Shown here piece after piece: positions 52,000-63,299 of a DNA stretch of 64,000 nt. This DNA comes from Phytophthora sp. 'mugwort' (Eukaryota > Oomycota > Peronosporomycetes > Peronosporales > Peronosporaceae), in the NCBI GenBank assembly GCA_033558025.1, contig JAUCEF010000004.1, positions 2,976,001 through 3,040,000 on the forward strand. The letters run 5' to 3'. A program made the translations under genes and the position numbers. A model generated the notes under the pieces. The model saw only the letters and a list, made by a program, of their open reading frames with translations, ran no database searches and was not told where the DNA came from. Numbering within the stretch: position 1 is the first letter of the stretch; every line of letters begins with the position of its first letter.

Positions 52000-53700
52000 G
52001 TCGCAATCTTCAGTTCAAAATTTTCGCGCGCCTTAGCTGAATTGGTTCTCGAGTAATAGTCAGATCGACTCCGCTGAGTCCTCCACAGCTTCATAGCATT
52101 CATATACATTTATGCAATGGTTTCAGTAGCTTTCTCCGTTCATCAGCTGAATTTCTGCACTTGGTGGTGGTCAACATGTGGCACCGTTGGGCGAGCTTAC
52201 GTCCGCATCCTTGCAACAACTGCAGATGATTCTCGCGTTTCTTGCGCCGTCAGTAATCAATCAGTAAGCCTGCACAAGAAATATTTGCAAGGGGTTCCCA
52301 ATCGGCTCGTCATAGATGACCCATTTTACCTTGAACAACCGCTGAGCTCTGCTGCTGGTCGTTGATAACGGCATATCCCCATCAAGGATCGCTTCCACTT
52401 CGTACGTTTTCGACGCTCTCGTCGGCTTCCCAGCTATCTTCTGGAAGTAGTTTCTCATCGAAATCGAAACGTTGATCTTCGCTAAGTTCCCTAAGAAGCT
52501 GAGTCGTCGGTCTTTGCCCCGGACCAGCCAGCGCTTTCAGCCGGGATACATGCACCAGCAGATAAAACCGATAGCCAATCGGTCAAAAAGATCTAGGTCG
52601 TTTGCAAACTCTTCGATTTCCTTCTTTACTCGGAACGGTCAGTGCCACCGATGAGCCAGATATTTCTTCAAACAGTCTTGACGCGTTCCATGAACAGCTC
52701 TACTTAGTCTCTTTCTTTGACAAAGGACCTTTGCCTATCGGCCGACTCGGCTGGCGCGTTATCAACCAACTCGGGTGAGTCAGCTGAGTTCGGGATGGTT
52801 CGTGTTCTCTCTTACCGAGACGAACGCTCGCCGAGCTGTTTCCGATATCTGGTATTCGTTCGCGAGCTGCAAAGCGTCCCGTTGACGATTAGCTTCCCTA
52901 CGCCGTTGAACAGCATCAGCTGAGTTGATTGAGTCGGCTTTGACAGTCGATGTCATCGTTTTGAGCATGAACTGAGCGTCCCAACCATAAACTAAGTAAA
53001 AGGGCGTTTCGCGTCGAGTTGTATCACGCGAGTTGTTTATGGCATGGACCATCTTTTCGGCAATGTCATCCCAGTCAGCTTGCAGCGGATCGTCTACATA
53101 TACGCTGATAGTCTGGATCATCGCTTTGGCGGGCGTTCTTACTGACCGTTTGTTGAGGCCGGTAGCTCATCGTTCCCCTTGATCTAGGCTGTTATCATCA
53201 ACTCGGCGAACACTTGGAAAACCTCGCTCACGAAGCGGGGATTTCTGTCGTGACGAATTATTGACGGGGCTCCGAAGTTCGAAACACACATTCCTCAAAT
53301 ACCTTCACCACTTCTAATGCTCCAGTGTCACTCATAGTTTTCGCTATCACGGACCCCGTGAAGTGATCCTGGAAGAGCAAGAAAAACGTGTTACCCTGCC
53401 GAGTCTTTGGTAACTGGATGATAAAATTCATAGATTTAGTTGGAAGGGGTGTTCGGATACAACTTTGCCAGGCGAATAGCCTCTTAGTTGGGGCTTGCTT
53501 TTGCTCCTGCAATCCCCACACGCTTGGGCGTGTTTGAGTACGTCAGCGTATAACCCCACAGAATATAGAACTCAGCTTTCACACACTGGAAGAAATGTAA
53601 CGCCTTGGTGACATCCAATGATCGCGTTGTGGAAGTTGTGGGGGACTTCGTCGATCATCGTTGTTAGCATCACCCATCTCAGCCGCGGTCTCCATCACGA
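52000..53700 (-). pseudogene. Gypsy integrase with chromodomain, fragment
   Basis: On the minus strand: the zinc part (GCHQGVT followed by SVGLYADVLKHAQAC), then MNFIIQLPKTRQGNTFFLLF with DHFTG (first catalytic region), SNFGAPSIIRHDRNPRFVSE (second Asp in another frame), YVDDPLQADWDDIAEKMVHA, TRRETPFYLVYGWDAQF, and near 52450-52320 a chromodomain-like end (TYEVEAILDGDMPLSTTS; LFKVKWVIYDEP). This is the end of pol from a chromovirus-type Gypsy. RT and the LTRs are absent nearby. Stops are frequent. Chromodomains steer integration to histone marks in other species. Confidence 0.82.
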
Positions 53701-54108
53701 ACTCAGCTGATCGCCATTTTCTGACCTTAGTAATACAGTAGTGCTCAAAAACAGAAGCTACCCACCGTGCACTGTAGGACCTAATTGCCCCCGTAGGGCA
53801 CCGGTCCGCCTGCTATTGATCGAATGCACCGTGACGATGACGCGAGTTCAGCTACTCCCTATATTCCACCAGGGCTAGCACAATTCGAGTGATTGTGAGT
53901 TGGATGGTCCGATTCCGACAAAATAAGCAGAGGATAATTTTCATGAAGTGAACGGGACAATTGAAACTTAGTACGCGGTACTCACATCGTTAGAATCACT
54001 ATTTACGACTGCCTCGGCTGTCTCGAACCGTAGTTGCCGACGTCTTCGTGCGCGTCGGTTACTTCAAGACGACGTGTTCTCCTCTCGTTCCAATCGAATT
54101 CAGCCTCC
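53701..54108. other. Spacer between Gypsy and DDE transposase relics
   Basis: No gene seen. No inverted partner was found for sequence flanking the adjacent transposase. Confidence 0.3.
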
Positions 54109-55319
54109 TCAGATAGTCTTGGTAGTTGACCCCATCATCCGCACGCATTGTAGGTGATCTCGTACGTGGAAGTTTGTAAGTGCAACACAGTCATTAATTA
54201 ACACCTCATACTTTACCTCTTGCCAGCGATACTTGTTCGAGCATAAAGCCCACAAAGTACACAACCTCCCAAAATAGTTCTCCACGACGACGCGGTCCAA
54301 CGAGATGTCATGGTTGACGGCTTCCTCTTCTACGATCAATGGAACTGAAGGGCGGCGGCGCTTGGGGTTGAGAACGCGCATATCTCTAGCCAACCCCTGG
54401 TAGCGTTTATCGGCCAAAATAATCCATAAGTCTGGGTATTCTCCCGAAGCGGGCCGTCGTCCGCCATGTTATCGTCGGTTGCCGGCTTCTGGCGGCTGCG
54501 ACGTGGAACTCCTTATTTTTTCGGAATATGGTAATGTCCGCTTCGGAGCCCTTGTAGTGGTGCGAGGATTTGATAGCGAGCCCCGTAGGAAGCACAGAGA
54601 CCTCTGTCTTGTAGCCATGAAGTTTGAGCGAGCTTCTTACTGTGGTAAGAAGCTCGCTCTTGGTGTGTGTCGCTCGGCATATTTACCAGCTAGAATGTCA
54701 CGTCAACAGCATACCGGGCAGCGGGGTAATGCTGAACGCGTGACCTGCCAGCACCTCTCTCCGCATGGCTCGATCACGCTCTGCGTGGTCTACATAGATC
54801 TTGAACAGGAAGGGAAGAGAGGATGTCGAAAAAATGCACAACCTTCTTCTCGAACGTCGGGGCCTTGATACCAAAACCTGGAGGCCAGCAAGTGCCAGCG
54901 CCCACCGTTCTTCAGCACGCATCGACTTATGAAGAGAACATCGATGCTCGACTCGCGAAGCTTGTTCCTTTCCCACATTCCACCGTGTAGCCATGTAACC
55001 ACTTACACGACTCCATAGTCTAGAGATCTCAGCAACCGTGAAGTTGGAGAGCTTCAGCACGCTGTGTTTCCCTATCGCCTGGAAGTTGTCCAAAATTGGA
55101 TGATCCGAGTCTTCGTCTTCGTCACTATCGGGCAATGGATCGAAGTCCATGGCGAGCGCGTTTGCTTGTGCGTAACGCCTCCAGCTCCTGGAGCTGTAAA
55201 AATCCCCAGCGAGCATTGCGTCTCTCTTTCGTAGCTTCATCCGGACGAGCAGAGCTCGAGGTGGGGCCAGAACGGCCTGAAGTACGCGAGGAACGGGTGC
55301 TGGGAGTGAAGGGAGCCAT
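54109..55319 (-). pseudogene. DDE_4/Harbinger-related transposase of the Phytophthora type
   Basis: The start ATG is at 55319 (MAPFTPSTRSSRTSGRSGPT), then WGFLQLQELEALRTSKRARH; after a frameshift MDFDPLPDSDEDEDSDHPIL, VLKLSNFTVAEISRLWSRVS and RWNVG; later LLTTVRSSLKLHGYKTEVSV, SHHYKGSEADITIFRKNKEF (first acidic box), ADKRYQGLARDMRVL (second) and NHDISLDRVVVENYFGRLCT (Glu). The spacing agrees with PIF/ISL2EU-like enzymes. Frameshifts near 55190, 54960 and 54420 break it. It differs clearly from the Harbinger at 42.5 kb, and no Myb partner was seen nearby. Confidence 0.75.
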
Positions 55320-55629
55320 GATGATCAGGAGCGAGGTGGAATTTTGAAGAATGAATACAAGGATTGAGTGAAAAGCAGGGAAAATTCGTGTTATTCGTGC
55401 ACGCACGAAGGGGACGACAAAGTGAGCGATTGCTCATATCTTCTCAGTTCCGTCAATATCGATCACTTGGTCAGCTCTCGGCCGGGGAATGAATACCTTA
55501 AAATGTCGCACCGTCGTTTTCCCTGGTTGGACAGCTCTCCGTGTAGTATCAAATTCTAATTTGGAGGTCTAGTAGACCATCTTCACTGAGTACGAAGTTG
55601 CCAGCTGGTTCGCTTGCTCGCTGGTTGTC

Positions 55630-56230
55630 AGATAGTTGCTTGCTTGCTGGGTGCGACGGGGGGTGAGACCATCAAATTCCCTCGAAGTAATACCTTCAAG
55701 TCAGAACACTTCAACTTTCCGTCTAAAGCTCCTGATATGCGCGTCACCGTTCTGCTTGCACCACCAACCGGATTGCGTTGGCGACGCGATTCTCGTCAAC
55801 CTGTGTTTGGGTCAGAACCTCTACTCGGCGCATTAGTGGACTCGGCTATGGCTCTGGTGGCTTGAACTTAGCTCCAACAGCCTCTAGATCCGGCCGGAAG
55901 GTTGTTTCGTTTCTGGCCGACTAAGGTATCCGTCTAACTGACGTTGGTGGCACTTCTGTCGGGTCTTTTATGGTTCATCTTCAAAGTGGACTCGGCGGGT
56001 TGCCTTCTTTGCCATTGCTGTTATTCGGGTGTTCTTCTCACGTTTGTTGCCATTTTCCGCTTGACCCTTCATATACAATGCTTCAGCGATTCTGTTCAGC
56101 GTCTTCAACAAGCTTTCCGGTGTCCCACCGATACCCCGTGAGTGACCAAAGTTCCGATGGCACGGAAGTTGTTATCGAAGACACAAAAGTGGTGTGTAGG
56201 AAGCAGCGTGTCGAACACTGACTCCGCTAA
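55630..56230 (-). pseudogene. Possible Gypsy gag remnant
   Basis: A minus-strand helical frame reads KTLNRIAEALYMKGQAENGN and ITAMAKKATRRVHFEDEP, then, in a second frame, LEAVGAKFKPPEPXPSPLMR-type text and VDENRVANAIRLVVQAE. It runs the same way as the Gypsy integrase at 52-53.7 kb and may be gag of the same element, separated from it by the DDE transposase and a pol deletion. No zinc knuckle was found, so this is weak. Confidence 0.35.
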
Positions 56231-56838
56231 TTGCCCGAGGCGCGGGAGTTGGCGATGAAGGCTGCCGTGAATCGTCCCGCCTGACCGTTCGGCAGCGGTC
56301 CGCGGACACTCCACTATGGGTTGAAGATGCGGACTACGCGGACCACCACTGAGCGCCTGGAGCGTCGCGACGCGTCGGAGACGATATCACTGGCGTCAGG
56401 AAGCGCCAACCAAGGATGGAGAACGAGGGTCGAGACGCCCGGGTGTTCACCGAACAACATCTAGGACCAAGGAGCGAGTAAAGCTTTACGTCGGCTCTCC
56501 CTGAATATGGACCCACTTCTAGGTTAACCTATAATAATCCCACGCGCGCTGCCTGCAGATAGTAGTGTAACCATGTCGAGCTTGTGGCTACAGCCCCACA
56601 TAGCTTGAACATGAACCCATTGCCGCTGTCTAGAGATCAACGACGGAACCAGATAATCCCATACACGGGTGCAAGAAAATCAAAATGCGCACGCGAGAGA
56701 GGGAGCGGGTGAAACCTTCATTTCAAACTTCCTGCAGCGAGCTCAAGCCCCAGCCAGTCAAGCCCACTATGTCCTCCAACCGCGCGCTTTCCTCCAAGGA
56801 CAGAGCGGCGACGGCTACGTGTCCGCGACTGCCGCGTC
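56231..56838. other. Non-coding stretch up to the inversion junction
   Basis: No protein was recognised. It may include Gypsy leader or LTR sequence (CCTATAATAATCCC near 56530), but no second copy is present. Confidence 0.3.
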
Positions 56839-56839
56839 C

Positions 56840-58877
56840 AGTCGAAAGGGCTATTTCGATATGAGCACATCAAATCATTCGATGTACTCAATCAGACTTC
56901 TTTTCCTTCAAAGTCGGATTTTGACAGTGATTGCAGAGAAAACGCGCCAAGCTCGTTTGGAAACATTATTAGATGAAAATAGTCAAGGATCTCCTGATCC
57001 GGTACAATAACTTCGATGTAGTACCATTCATCAAGGCTGTCGAGGCCCAGCGTGAATTATTTAAGCATTTTGATCTCGACATGTTCACTGATGGTGTCTC
57101 GCTTCCGGGACTTTCGGAGAAGGTTATATATCAAACTTGCTTTAACTAGCTACAACACCCTCTAAAAGTATGAGTGTCTACAAGCACCAAGATGTTGATG
57201 CCAAGCGTATGACGCTTGATCACTTGGACACTTTACCCAAACAGCCAAAACACCTGTGCGGTCTATGCTGGTGTCAGCTGACTGTCGATACTACATCAGC
57301 CGATCGGATCAATAATATATTGGGGCATATTGACGGTAATGTCCTCATCTCATGCGTTCAATGCAACGTCGCACGCAAGGACATGACTCTCAGAGGGTTC
57401 AGATTCAAAAAGCTACTTGAATTCAACTCAGACAGACTTGTGTACTCGATTGATCCTGAGGAGAAGGACATCTATAATAAAATGAAGGCAAATATCGCTG
57501 GCGGACCATCAATCATCCTCAACCGGTACGCTAAACGCAACGAGACAACAATTGGTGCGACAAAGTTTTTTTGTAAGAAGATCGTTGGATACGACGCTAT
57601 TGCGCTGTACTTATGGGCGCTCGGTAATGAGATGCCGTGCGGGAGATTGACCACTATCGAGATTTATCCCGATATCGTCGAAGACATCAAGGCTGACAAG
57701 ATATTTGGCTTCCTCGAATGCGACATTCGTACACCAGAGCACCTGAAAGAGTACTTCAGCACGAGATGATACCAATTTTCAGGAATACGCTAATCGATTG
57801 CATCGATGAGACCATCATTGGCTCCCACGTGTATGAGTACAACCAGACTCGTAGAAAAAGCCGAGCGAAGCCAGCTCGCAAATTTATTGGTAGTTACTTC
57901 GGTGAGAAGATTCTATTCTATGCACCGCTTCTCAAATGGTATCTAGCCCATGGGATGGAAATCACAAAGACGTACTAATTCATAAAGGCCAGCTCTCACA
58001 AGGCGTTTGCTTCATTCATAGATGCTGTGTCGAGCGCACGTCGTGTCGGTGACGAGGATAAGGTTAAGGCCATGATTGCTGAGATGATGAAGTTGTAGGC
58101 AACGCCGCTTTTGGACGATCTGGCATGAACATGAGTACGCATAAACAAGTCAAGTACGAGTCTAAGGAGGCAAAGATCAAAGTCGCGTATTTTTTTTAGC
58201 ACTTCAGTTTCATGGATTGGAGGAGCTGAACGATTCTTGTGTGATTACTATGAAGAAACGTCGTCTAAATAACAGGAACCCAATCCATTTGTCCATTGCC
58301 ATCTACCAGCTTGCTAAGCTACGCATGCTTGAGTTCTACTACGATTGCATTGACTTATACTTCGATCGAAGAGAATACCAATATCAGGAGATGGACACGG
58401 ATTTTGTCTGCATCGCTTTTAGCTGCAACAAACCATATCAGGAGTGGGTCCTCCCTGAGCTACGTGAGCACTTCGAACAGCACAATTACGATTGGTTCCC
58501 GCGCGACTATAACACGGAAGTAGCGAATTTGACCGTCGAACCCCTAGTCTATTCAAAGATGAATGGTCAGGCGATGCCATGGTCTCACTATCGAGTAAGA
58601 ACTATGTGTGCTATCTTCCAGACGAGTTATATAAGGTGAAGGTTTGAGTTAACGCTGTGCAACAGAGTCGGGTCGCAACGAGGATGTACTTAACCCTTTG
58701 GGATTTGAGTCAGTTGTTCACAAGAGTATCACACTTCGAAGTATTAACAAGGGGTTTAGGCTGTCAAAAGAAACTAAATTAATCATCACATACAGTCAGA
58801 CCAAACCTGCTTGTTATATTTCTACGACATACGACAGTTGCTTTCGAATGCATATCAACTATCCCTTCGATATTTAG
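56840..58877 (+). pseudogene. Polinton-like protein-primed DNA polymerase B: HNH-like and palm part
   Basis: It opens at the junction with SKGLFRYEHIKSFDVL and reads NNFDVVPFIKAVEAQRELFK and DLDMFTDGVSLPGLSEKV. From 57170 comes a C-X2-C (LCGLC) with TSADRINNILGHIDGNVLIS and CVQCNVARKD, an HNH/treble-clef pattern. Palm motif A is IVGYDAIALYLWAL (57590; usual YDANALY), motif B GNAAFGRSGMN (58097-58130), motif C EMDTDFVCIAF (58388; DTD intact). The end is LNPLGFESVVHKSITLRSIN and IITYSQTKPACY. About seven shifts or stops, so it is dead. It lies on the same strand as, and 60 bp before, the integrase. Confidence 0.85.
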
Positions 58878-58939
58878 TGAGAAACTTTGGTCAAAAACAG
58901 AAGCTGTACAGTTTTTTAGTTGATTAGAGTATATATAGT

Positions 58940-60010
58940 ATGACTGAGCTCTTGAAGGATCTCTGCTATGATCTAAAACCGGATATGTTGCTGCTCGAAA
59001 TCTATATGATGAAGCGAGAGAACTAGACCCGAACATAACGCTTAGAATAATGAAGGAATGATATGGGACTCGGTCAGATATTCAGCGCTTCCAGGATCAG
59101 AAAAGACAATACGATGGGTTCAAGATCACGTCCCCTAATCCAAATTCATGGCAGATGGATCTTGGCTTTTGGGAAAAGCGACCAATACTGACAGTTATTA
59201 ATATCAACTCACGGATTGGCTACAATAAGTTACTCAAAAATAAGACTGCATCTGTCGTATTGACTGCGCTAAAAGATTTCACTCGATCTCATAAAGCAGA
59301 CATCATAAACCAGCGACAATGTAACGAGTTCATGAACAATAAGCACAAGCATGGTTTAAATCCAAAACATCGACCCGGGAGATCACGGAACGATGAAAAA
59401 AATTGAGCGATTCAACAGAACGATGAAACAAGGACTAACTAACTATCACCCAGAAAAATTACGCAAAACCTTGTCAGCGACATTATTGATAACTATAACA
59501 GCACTATCCACAGATCTAATGGAATGACTGCGAACGAGGCCAAAGGTAAGGTCAGGGAGCCGGAGCTTGTCCATAATCAAGCGGAAGCTGATACAATTGA
59601 ATTCGAAGTAGGAACACATGTGTTATACCGACTGAAGAAGCAAACATTCAGTAAAGCGTCAGCTCGCTGGAGCAAGGCTGTGTATACGGTCGTCGGAATA
59701 GATGGTTACCGAGTGCATCAAGTCCAGAAATGGCCATACGCTCTACAAGGCAGGAAATGATCTAAACTTAATACAATCCAAGATAACCGACACCACTATT
59801 AATCGTGGGGATATCCTTGAAGATGAGAAGTTCTTAGACCATAAAATGATGAAGAATAAGAAACACAAATTCTTAGTCAACTGGATTGGTTATGTTGATC
59901 CAAAGTGGGAGCCACAACACAATCTCCGCTTGCCAATAAAAATAGAAGATCAACTCTCGAAAAGAAGAGAGTACTGGATTAAAAATATATATAACCTTTC
60001 AGACATATAA
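58940..60010 (+). pseudogene. Polinton-like retroviral-type integrase with C-terminal chromodomain
   Basis: The start ATG at 58940 (MTELLKDLCYDLK) is followed, after a shift, by AARNLYDEARELDPNITLRI, a TGA stop at a Trp position, FQDQKRQYDGFKITSPNPNS and WQMDLGFWEKRPILTVININ (first catalytic Asp). The second Asp box is split by a one-base insertion (HKADII; normally T-DNG-EF), and the Glu box reads TMKKIERFNRTMKQ. Then VGTHVLYRLKKQTFSKASAR, and a chromodomain DHKMMKNKKHKFLVNWIGYV with PKWEPQHNL. The integrase type with a chromodomain next to pPolB is the Polinton/Maverick signature. It would insert the element DNA into the genome. Confidence 0.88.
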
Positions 60011-60453
60011 TCAGCTTGATAATAAATTTGATAGAGACATCCTCTATAAGCTTTGACTCAAGTATATTATCACCACTATTTGTGTAAGAATTTATATACG
60101 ACTTTATATAGACTCTAAGTATAAAGAAACGTGTAACTACATAGAAAAGTTCGTGAAGTCGTTAAACTACGGCGAAAGTTGTGGGTCATTCAGGAAGTAA
60201 GCAGAATTAAAAACGACTTGCTAATCTTGATGCAATATCCAATTTCCTCGAAACGAATGTAAATCGTAAGTACCAACGAAAACTAGAATGAATATTTGGC
60301 GTCTCGTTTCATTGCATGAAGAAAGTTATTTCAATCTACTCAATGAAAGAAGTCACATATGTCATTCGTACACATCTTTTCATCATGATTCAGTTATGCC
60401 GAGCTACGGGTAATTTCGGTACTCATTTTTTATGATACGCATGATATAGCAAA

Positions 60454-60930
60454 ATGTTCCCCAATTTTAAATTCCTCGCTCAGAGAGAGCAAAAGCGACA
60501 GGAGCTTCTTGAGCGCGCCCAGCGACGTGTTAAACAAGCTAACATCAGACGCACTATGTATGAAGTTGCGTCGTGGGTCAGCGATGCCGATAAAACTATT
60601 AACTTGGATAAGAAACTATTATCCACATCAACTCAGACATATTCGTCTGAGGATAAAACAAAAAAAAAACGGTATGATAAATCTCCCAGACAAACCCTGA
60701 GGTCTCATCAATTCCTGAAGTAAGAAATGTTAGGTCCAGTTATGGTAGATGCTGGAGTTGATAATAGTGATAGAAAAAGAGCACATCTACAAAAACGAAT
60801 CAAGTCAAGACGATTGATCGAAACGTACAGGCTCAACCTAAAACATATGATGCTGGCATTAACAATACTTTACAAATGGAGCATGCTGCAACTGAGCCCA
60901 ACTTTCCGTCGTGTCCGGCAAAGTTAAATT
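60454..60930 (+). pseudogene. Unknown basic protein downstream of the integrase
   Basis: An ATG at 60454 opens MFPNFKFLAQREQKRQELLE, then RRVKQANIRRTMYEVASWVS, a stop near 60723, then VDAGVDNSDRKRAHLQKRIK and text running to about 60960 with LNFATQLKRF in another frame. It is Lys/Arg-rich and helical at its start. It is on the same strand as the polymerase end and the integrase, so it probably belonged to the same element. No Polinton family (ATPase, protease, capsid) is recognised. Confidence 0.4.
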
Positions 60931-61248
60931 TTGCAACTCAACTAAAAAGATTCAAACGCAAACGATATTGATACCAAAGAGCAAGTTTCAGTCCAGAAAT
61001 TGGATTTAAAAATCAGCATCCAAACTGGGTGGCGATGGATGAGCACATCGAATAACCGAAATCAATGCGACCTCAGCGTCAACTCGGACTATTACTTCCT
61101 TCGCTGCTAGACACGCTGGGTAGTCGAGGCACTGACGCTCCAAAGAGCCGAGCTATCTCGTAATCCACGCTCGAAAGCCGCCAGGGCATTCTTGATCGAC
61201 TTGTTGCTACCTTGTTTTGGATGCTAGTATTCTCAGGAATATCTTATT
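60931..61248. other. Spacer, nothing recognised
   Basis: It probably includes the right end of the Polinton-like element, but no terminal repeat was found. Confidence 0.3.
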
Positions 61249-61740
61249 CTACCAGCAATTCTCAAACAAATGGAGATGCACAAAGGCGATACACACGAAA
61301 TGCGGGTGGGGAGAAAACTTGTTCAAGTGATCTGCTCGAATAACGTGCAGTCTATTGCCATCAATCAACAACAAAAAACACATCCAGAATGAGCATTTCC
61401 TTCGTTCGGAAGCCACATTTCGTCTTGACGTCTTGGCTCGGGTACTTTGCTGAAGTTTCACACGACAGGTGCTTTTAAACAGTGTCGTTTCCATATAGGT
61501 ATCAACTTCCAAATTATACGTGGATAGACTATCCAATATGTTTCGAACGCAATGCCAAGTAAGTACGTTCATGAAAAGCCGTTGCCGCCACCACGAACAC
61601 AATACACTGATATTCGTGCGAAATGTCTGCTTGATTAATCGTTTCCATGTGATGCAGTTGAACTTCATTCACAGATATGACTTTGCACTCGCGCTTCGAT
61701 CTGTCCAGCCATAGAGAGATTGCTTTTCGGGTCGCCTATA
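61249..61740 (-). other. Unidentified degenerate coding region
   Basis: Minus-strand text such as WLDRSKRECKVISVNEVQLH and EYQCIVFVVAATAFHERTYL suggests a decayed protein, perhaps the C-terminal domain of the Crinkler-like fragment that begins upstream at 62197. No family was recognised. Confidence 0.3.
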
Positions 61741-61889
61741 TGTCACTTAGACATGACGAAGATTGGCTATTGCGTTCGATTTGCGTCCAGCTCCAATTGA
61801 AAATATCGATTATGCGTTAACATCACAGTGACAGTCTCGATCGCGTTTTTAGAAAGGGGGAATAGCTGGCTTGGATTGCCAATGTCAGT

Positions 61890-62197
61890 ACAGTCGGTGA
61901 CTTAACAACAACAACAACAGGAGCATCGTTTTCTTTGTCTCTCGATCAACCAATTCAGTCGACGATTTCCACTCCTGTTTCGCGTCATACGCCGCCCCAT
62001 CCGCGAAGACTGTGAGGTCGGTCGCGATGACATGGCACGAGAAAGTTTTGCAAACACAGCGTCTCGCAAAGCGACAACATTCTTGATATCAGCGGATACA
62101 GTATCCGACAAGGCCATGTCCCTGCCATCTTTACCCACGAGCTGGAACCATTTCCGCCCAATCGCTGTGGAAAATTCAAGAATGCCAATTGCCACAA
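61890..62197 (-). pseudogene. Crinkler (CRN)-like effector header domain, broken
   Basis: The minus strand reads GRKWFQLVGKDGRDMALSD, then ADIKNVVALRDAVFAKLS, and, after a frameshift, ADGAAYDAKQEWKSST with DRETKKTMLLLL. This follows the pattern WFQLV-KDG..., FRDAV-AK..., a tyrosine-aspartate-lysine segment and a hydrophobic strand that I know from the ubiquitin-like header of oomycete Crinkler-type effectors. These headers precede C-terminal domains that act in host cells. The frame is interrupted and no signal peptide or LFLAK motif is visible, so no working product is expected. A run of AAC repeats (61905-61920) overlaps its end. Confidence 0.55.
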
Positions 62198-62679
62198 AAT
62201 AGCCTCAACTGAGGTTGAATCACCCCGTCAGTTCGTACATCAAATGTAAGGAGGATCAGGGAAAAGCTACTCATAAAATATGCCTTCGGTCGAGATCATG
62301 ACTGGACTTCTGAATTATTCAATGCAAGAACAAATTGGCCTGGCGAATTGCAGGAAGCAAATCGTTTGCTACGATGACGTGCTTCATAAAATCGCTAGGA
62401 CTCTAGCTCGAGCAGATTTCTTATCAGTGATGGCTCGCGGTTCTGTTTCGTGTCCTGACAAGGAGAAAGGCTTTATTGAAATGTTATAATGCTAAATTGT
62501 AATATTCCAACTCTAATTAACTCGAATCATTACAAAGCCGAAGCTGGCGAAATCGTTCATCTTCTGATGATTGTTAAAATTGGCAAGCAATCTCTCATGA
62601 CGAAGTCATGTTGTGGTTTATGTTGCAACGAGGAACTATATGTTCGCTTCACTGCTGCTGCGCATGTATCATGAATCAT

Positions 62680-63290
62680 TGATCAAACATTTGCGTAGTG
62701 ATTTCGTCTGAAGAGCTTGTGTTTCCATCAACTTGTGTAAGCGCTATCTCACAGTCCCTATACCTGTCCAATTCGCTGCATTGTCTGTTTCATTAAATTG
62801 CAAATTGAGTGATGCTCACGTAATTGTCACTTCTGATGTATGCCCTGGCAAGCAACTTCGGATACAAGTGCAGTGCTGCTTGTTTCGCAGGTGCCGAAGC
62901 ACCTTTGTCGAAGTCAATGATAAGCACTCGCCGCGATCTTGTTGATACTTCAATACATTCTCCCATCGCAAGTCGCGATGCATCAGTTTGAGTTGATGCA
63001 GCGCAAGCAGGGCCGTGAGTAGATCATGCAGCGCATCACAAGCCGATTGACGACCGAAGGTGGTGCAATGAGGCCAAGGGATGCTAGCAACACGTGTCTT
63101 TTTTCATATTGGCCTTCACCAACGTCACCCCGTTGGGCACAGAATGCTCCTTCATTTGACCGTGCAAGATTTTTTATGATGGCTTTGCTTATAATTGATA
63201 CTCTTTCGTCAGGACATCCTGCGCCCCGACTACAGTACAGGAGATTTGTCGCCGCCTTGAGTACAATACTGACACCTTAACTGCCTCATA
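62680..63290 (-). pseudogene. Crinkler-type protein kinase domain fragment
   Basis: The minus strand carries ALHDLLTALLALHQLKLMHR with DLRWENVLKY at about 63040-62960, a kinase catalytic loop (HRDLRWENV), and, one frame over, LIIDFDKGASAPAKQ, equivalent to the DFG region in its Crinkler-kinase form DFD. This loop and the DFD are typical of the kinase domain found at the end of some Crinklers. The upstream lobe (about 63290-63100) is only partly legible (DVGEGQYEKRHVLLASLG). Several frameshifts break it. It is upstream of, and not fused to, the header fragment at 62.2 kb. Confidence 0.55.
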
Positions 63291-63299
63291 GGCACGAAG

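Larger units (their letters stand above)
48597..56846. other. Proposed 8.2-kb inversion splitting a Polinton-like element
   Basis: The N-terminal part of the pPolB gene is on the minus strand with its internal cut end at about 48600. The C-terminal part is on the plus strand with its internal cut end at about 56840. One inversion of the segment between would restore a single gene on the plus strand. The 8 bases TTCGACTG at 48593-48600 occur reversed (CAGTCGAA, 56839-56846) at the other junction. Inside the segment also lie a coiled-coil gene, Gypsy pieces and a DDE transposase. A second, unrelated pair of Polinton fragments cannot be excluded. Confidence 0.6.

Noticed and set aside
48600..61000. 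Terminal inverted repeats of the Polinton-like element
   Set aside because: No convincing pair starting AG could be matched by eye at either side, so the borders are left open.
62280..62489. Plus-strand frame of 69 residues
   Set aside because: It overlaps the decayed minus-strand Crinkler-type region and has no features of its own.
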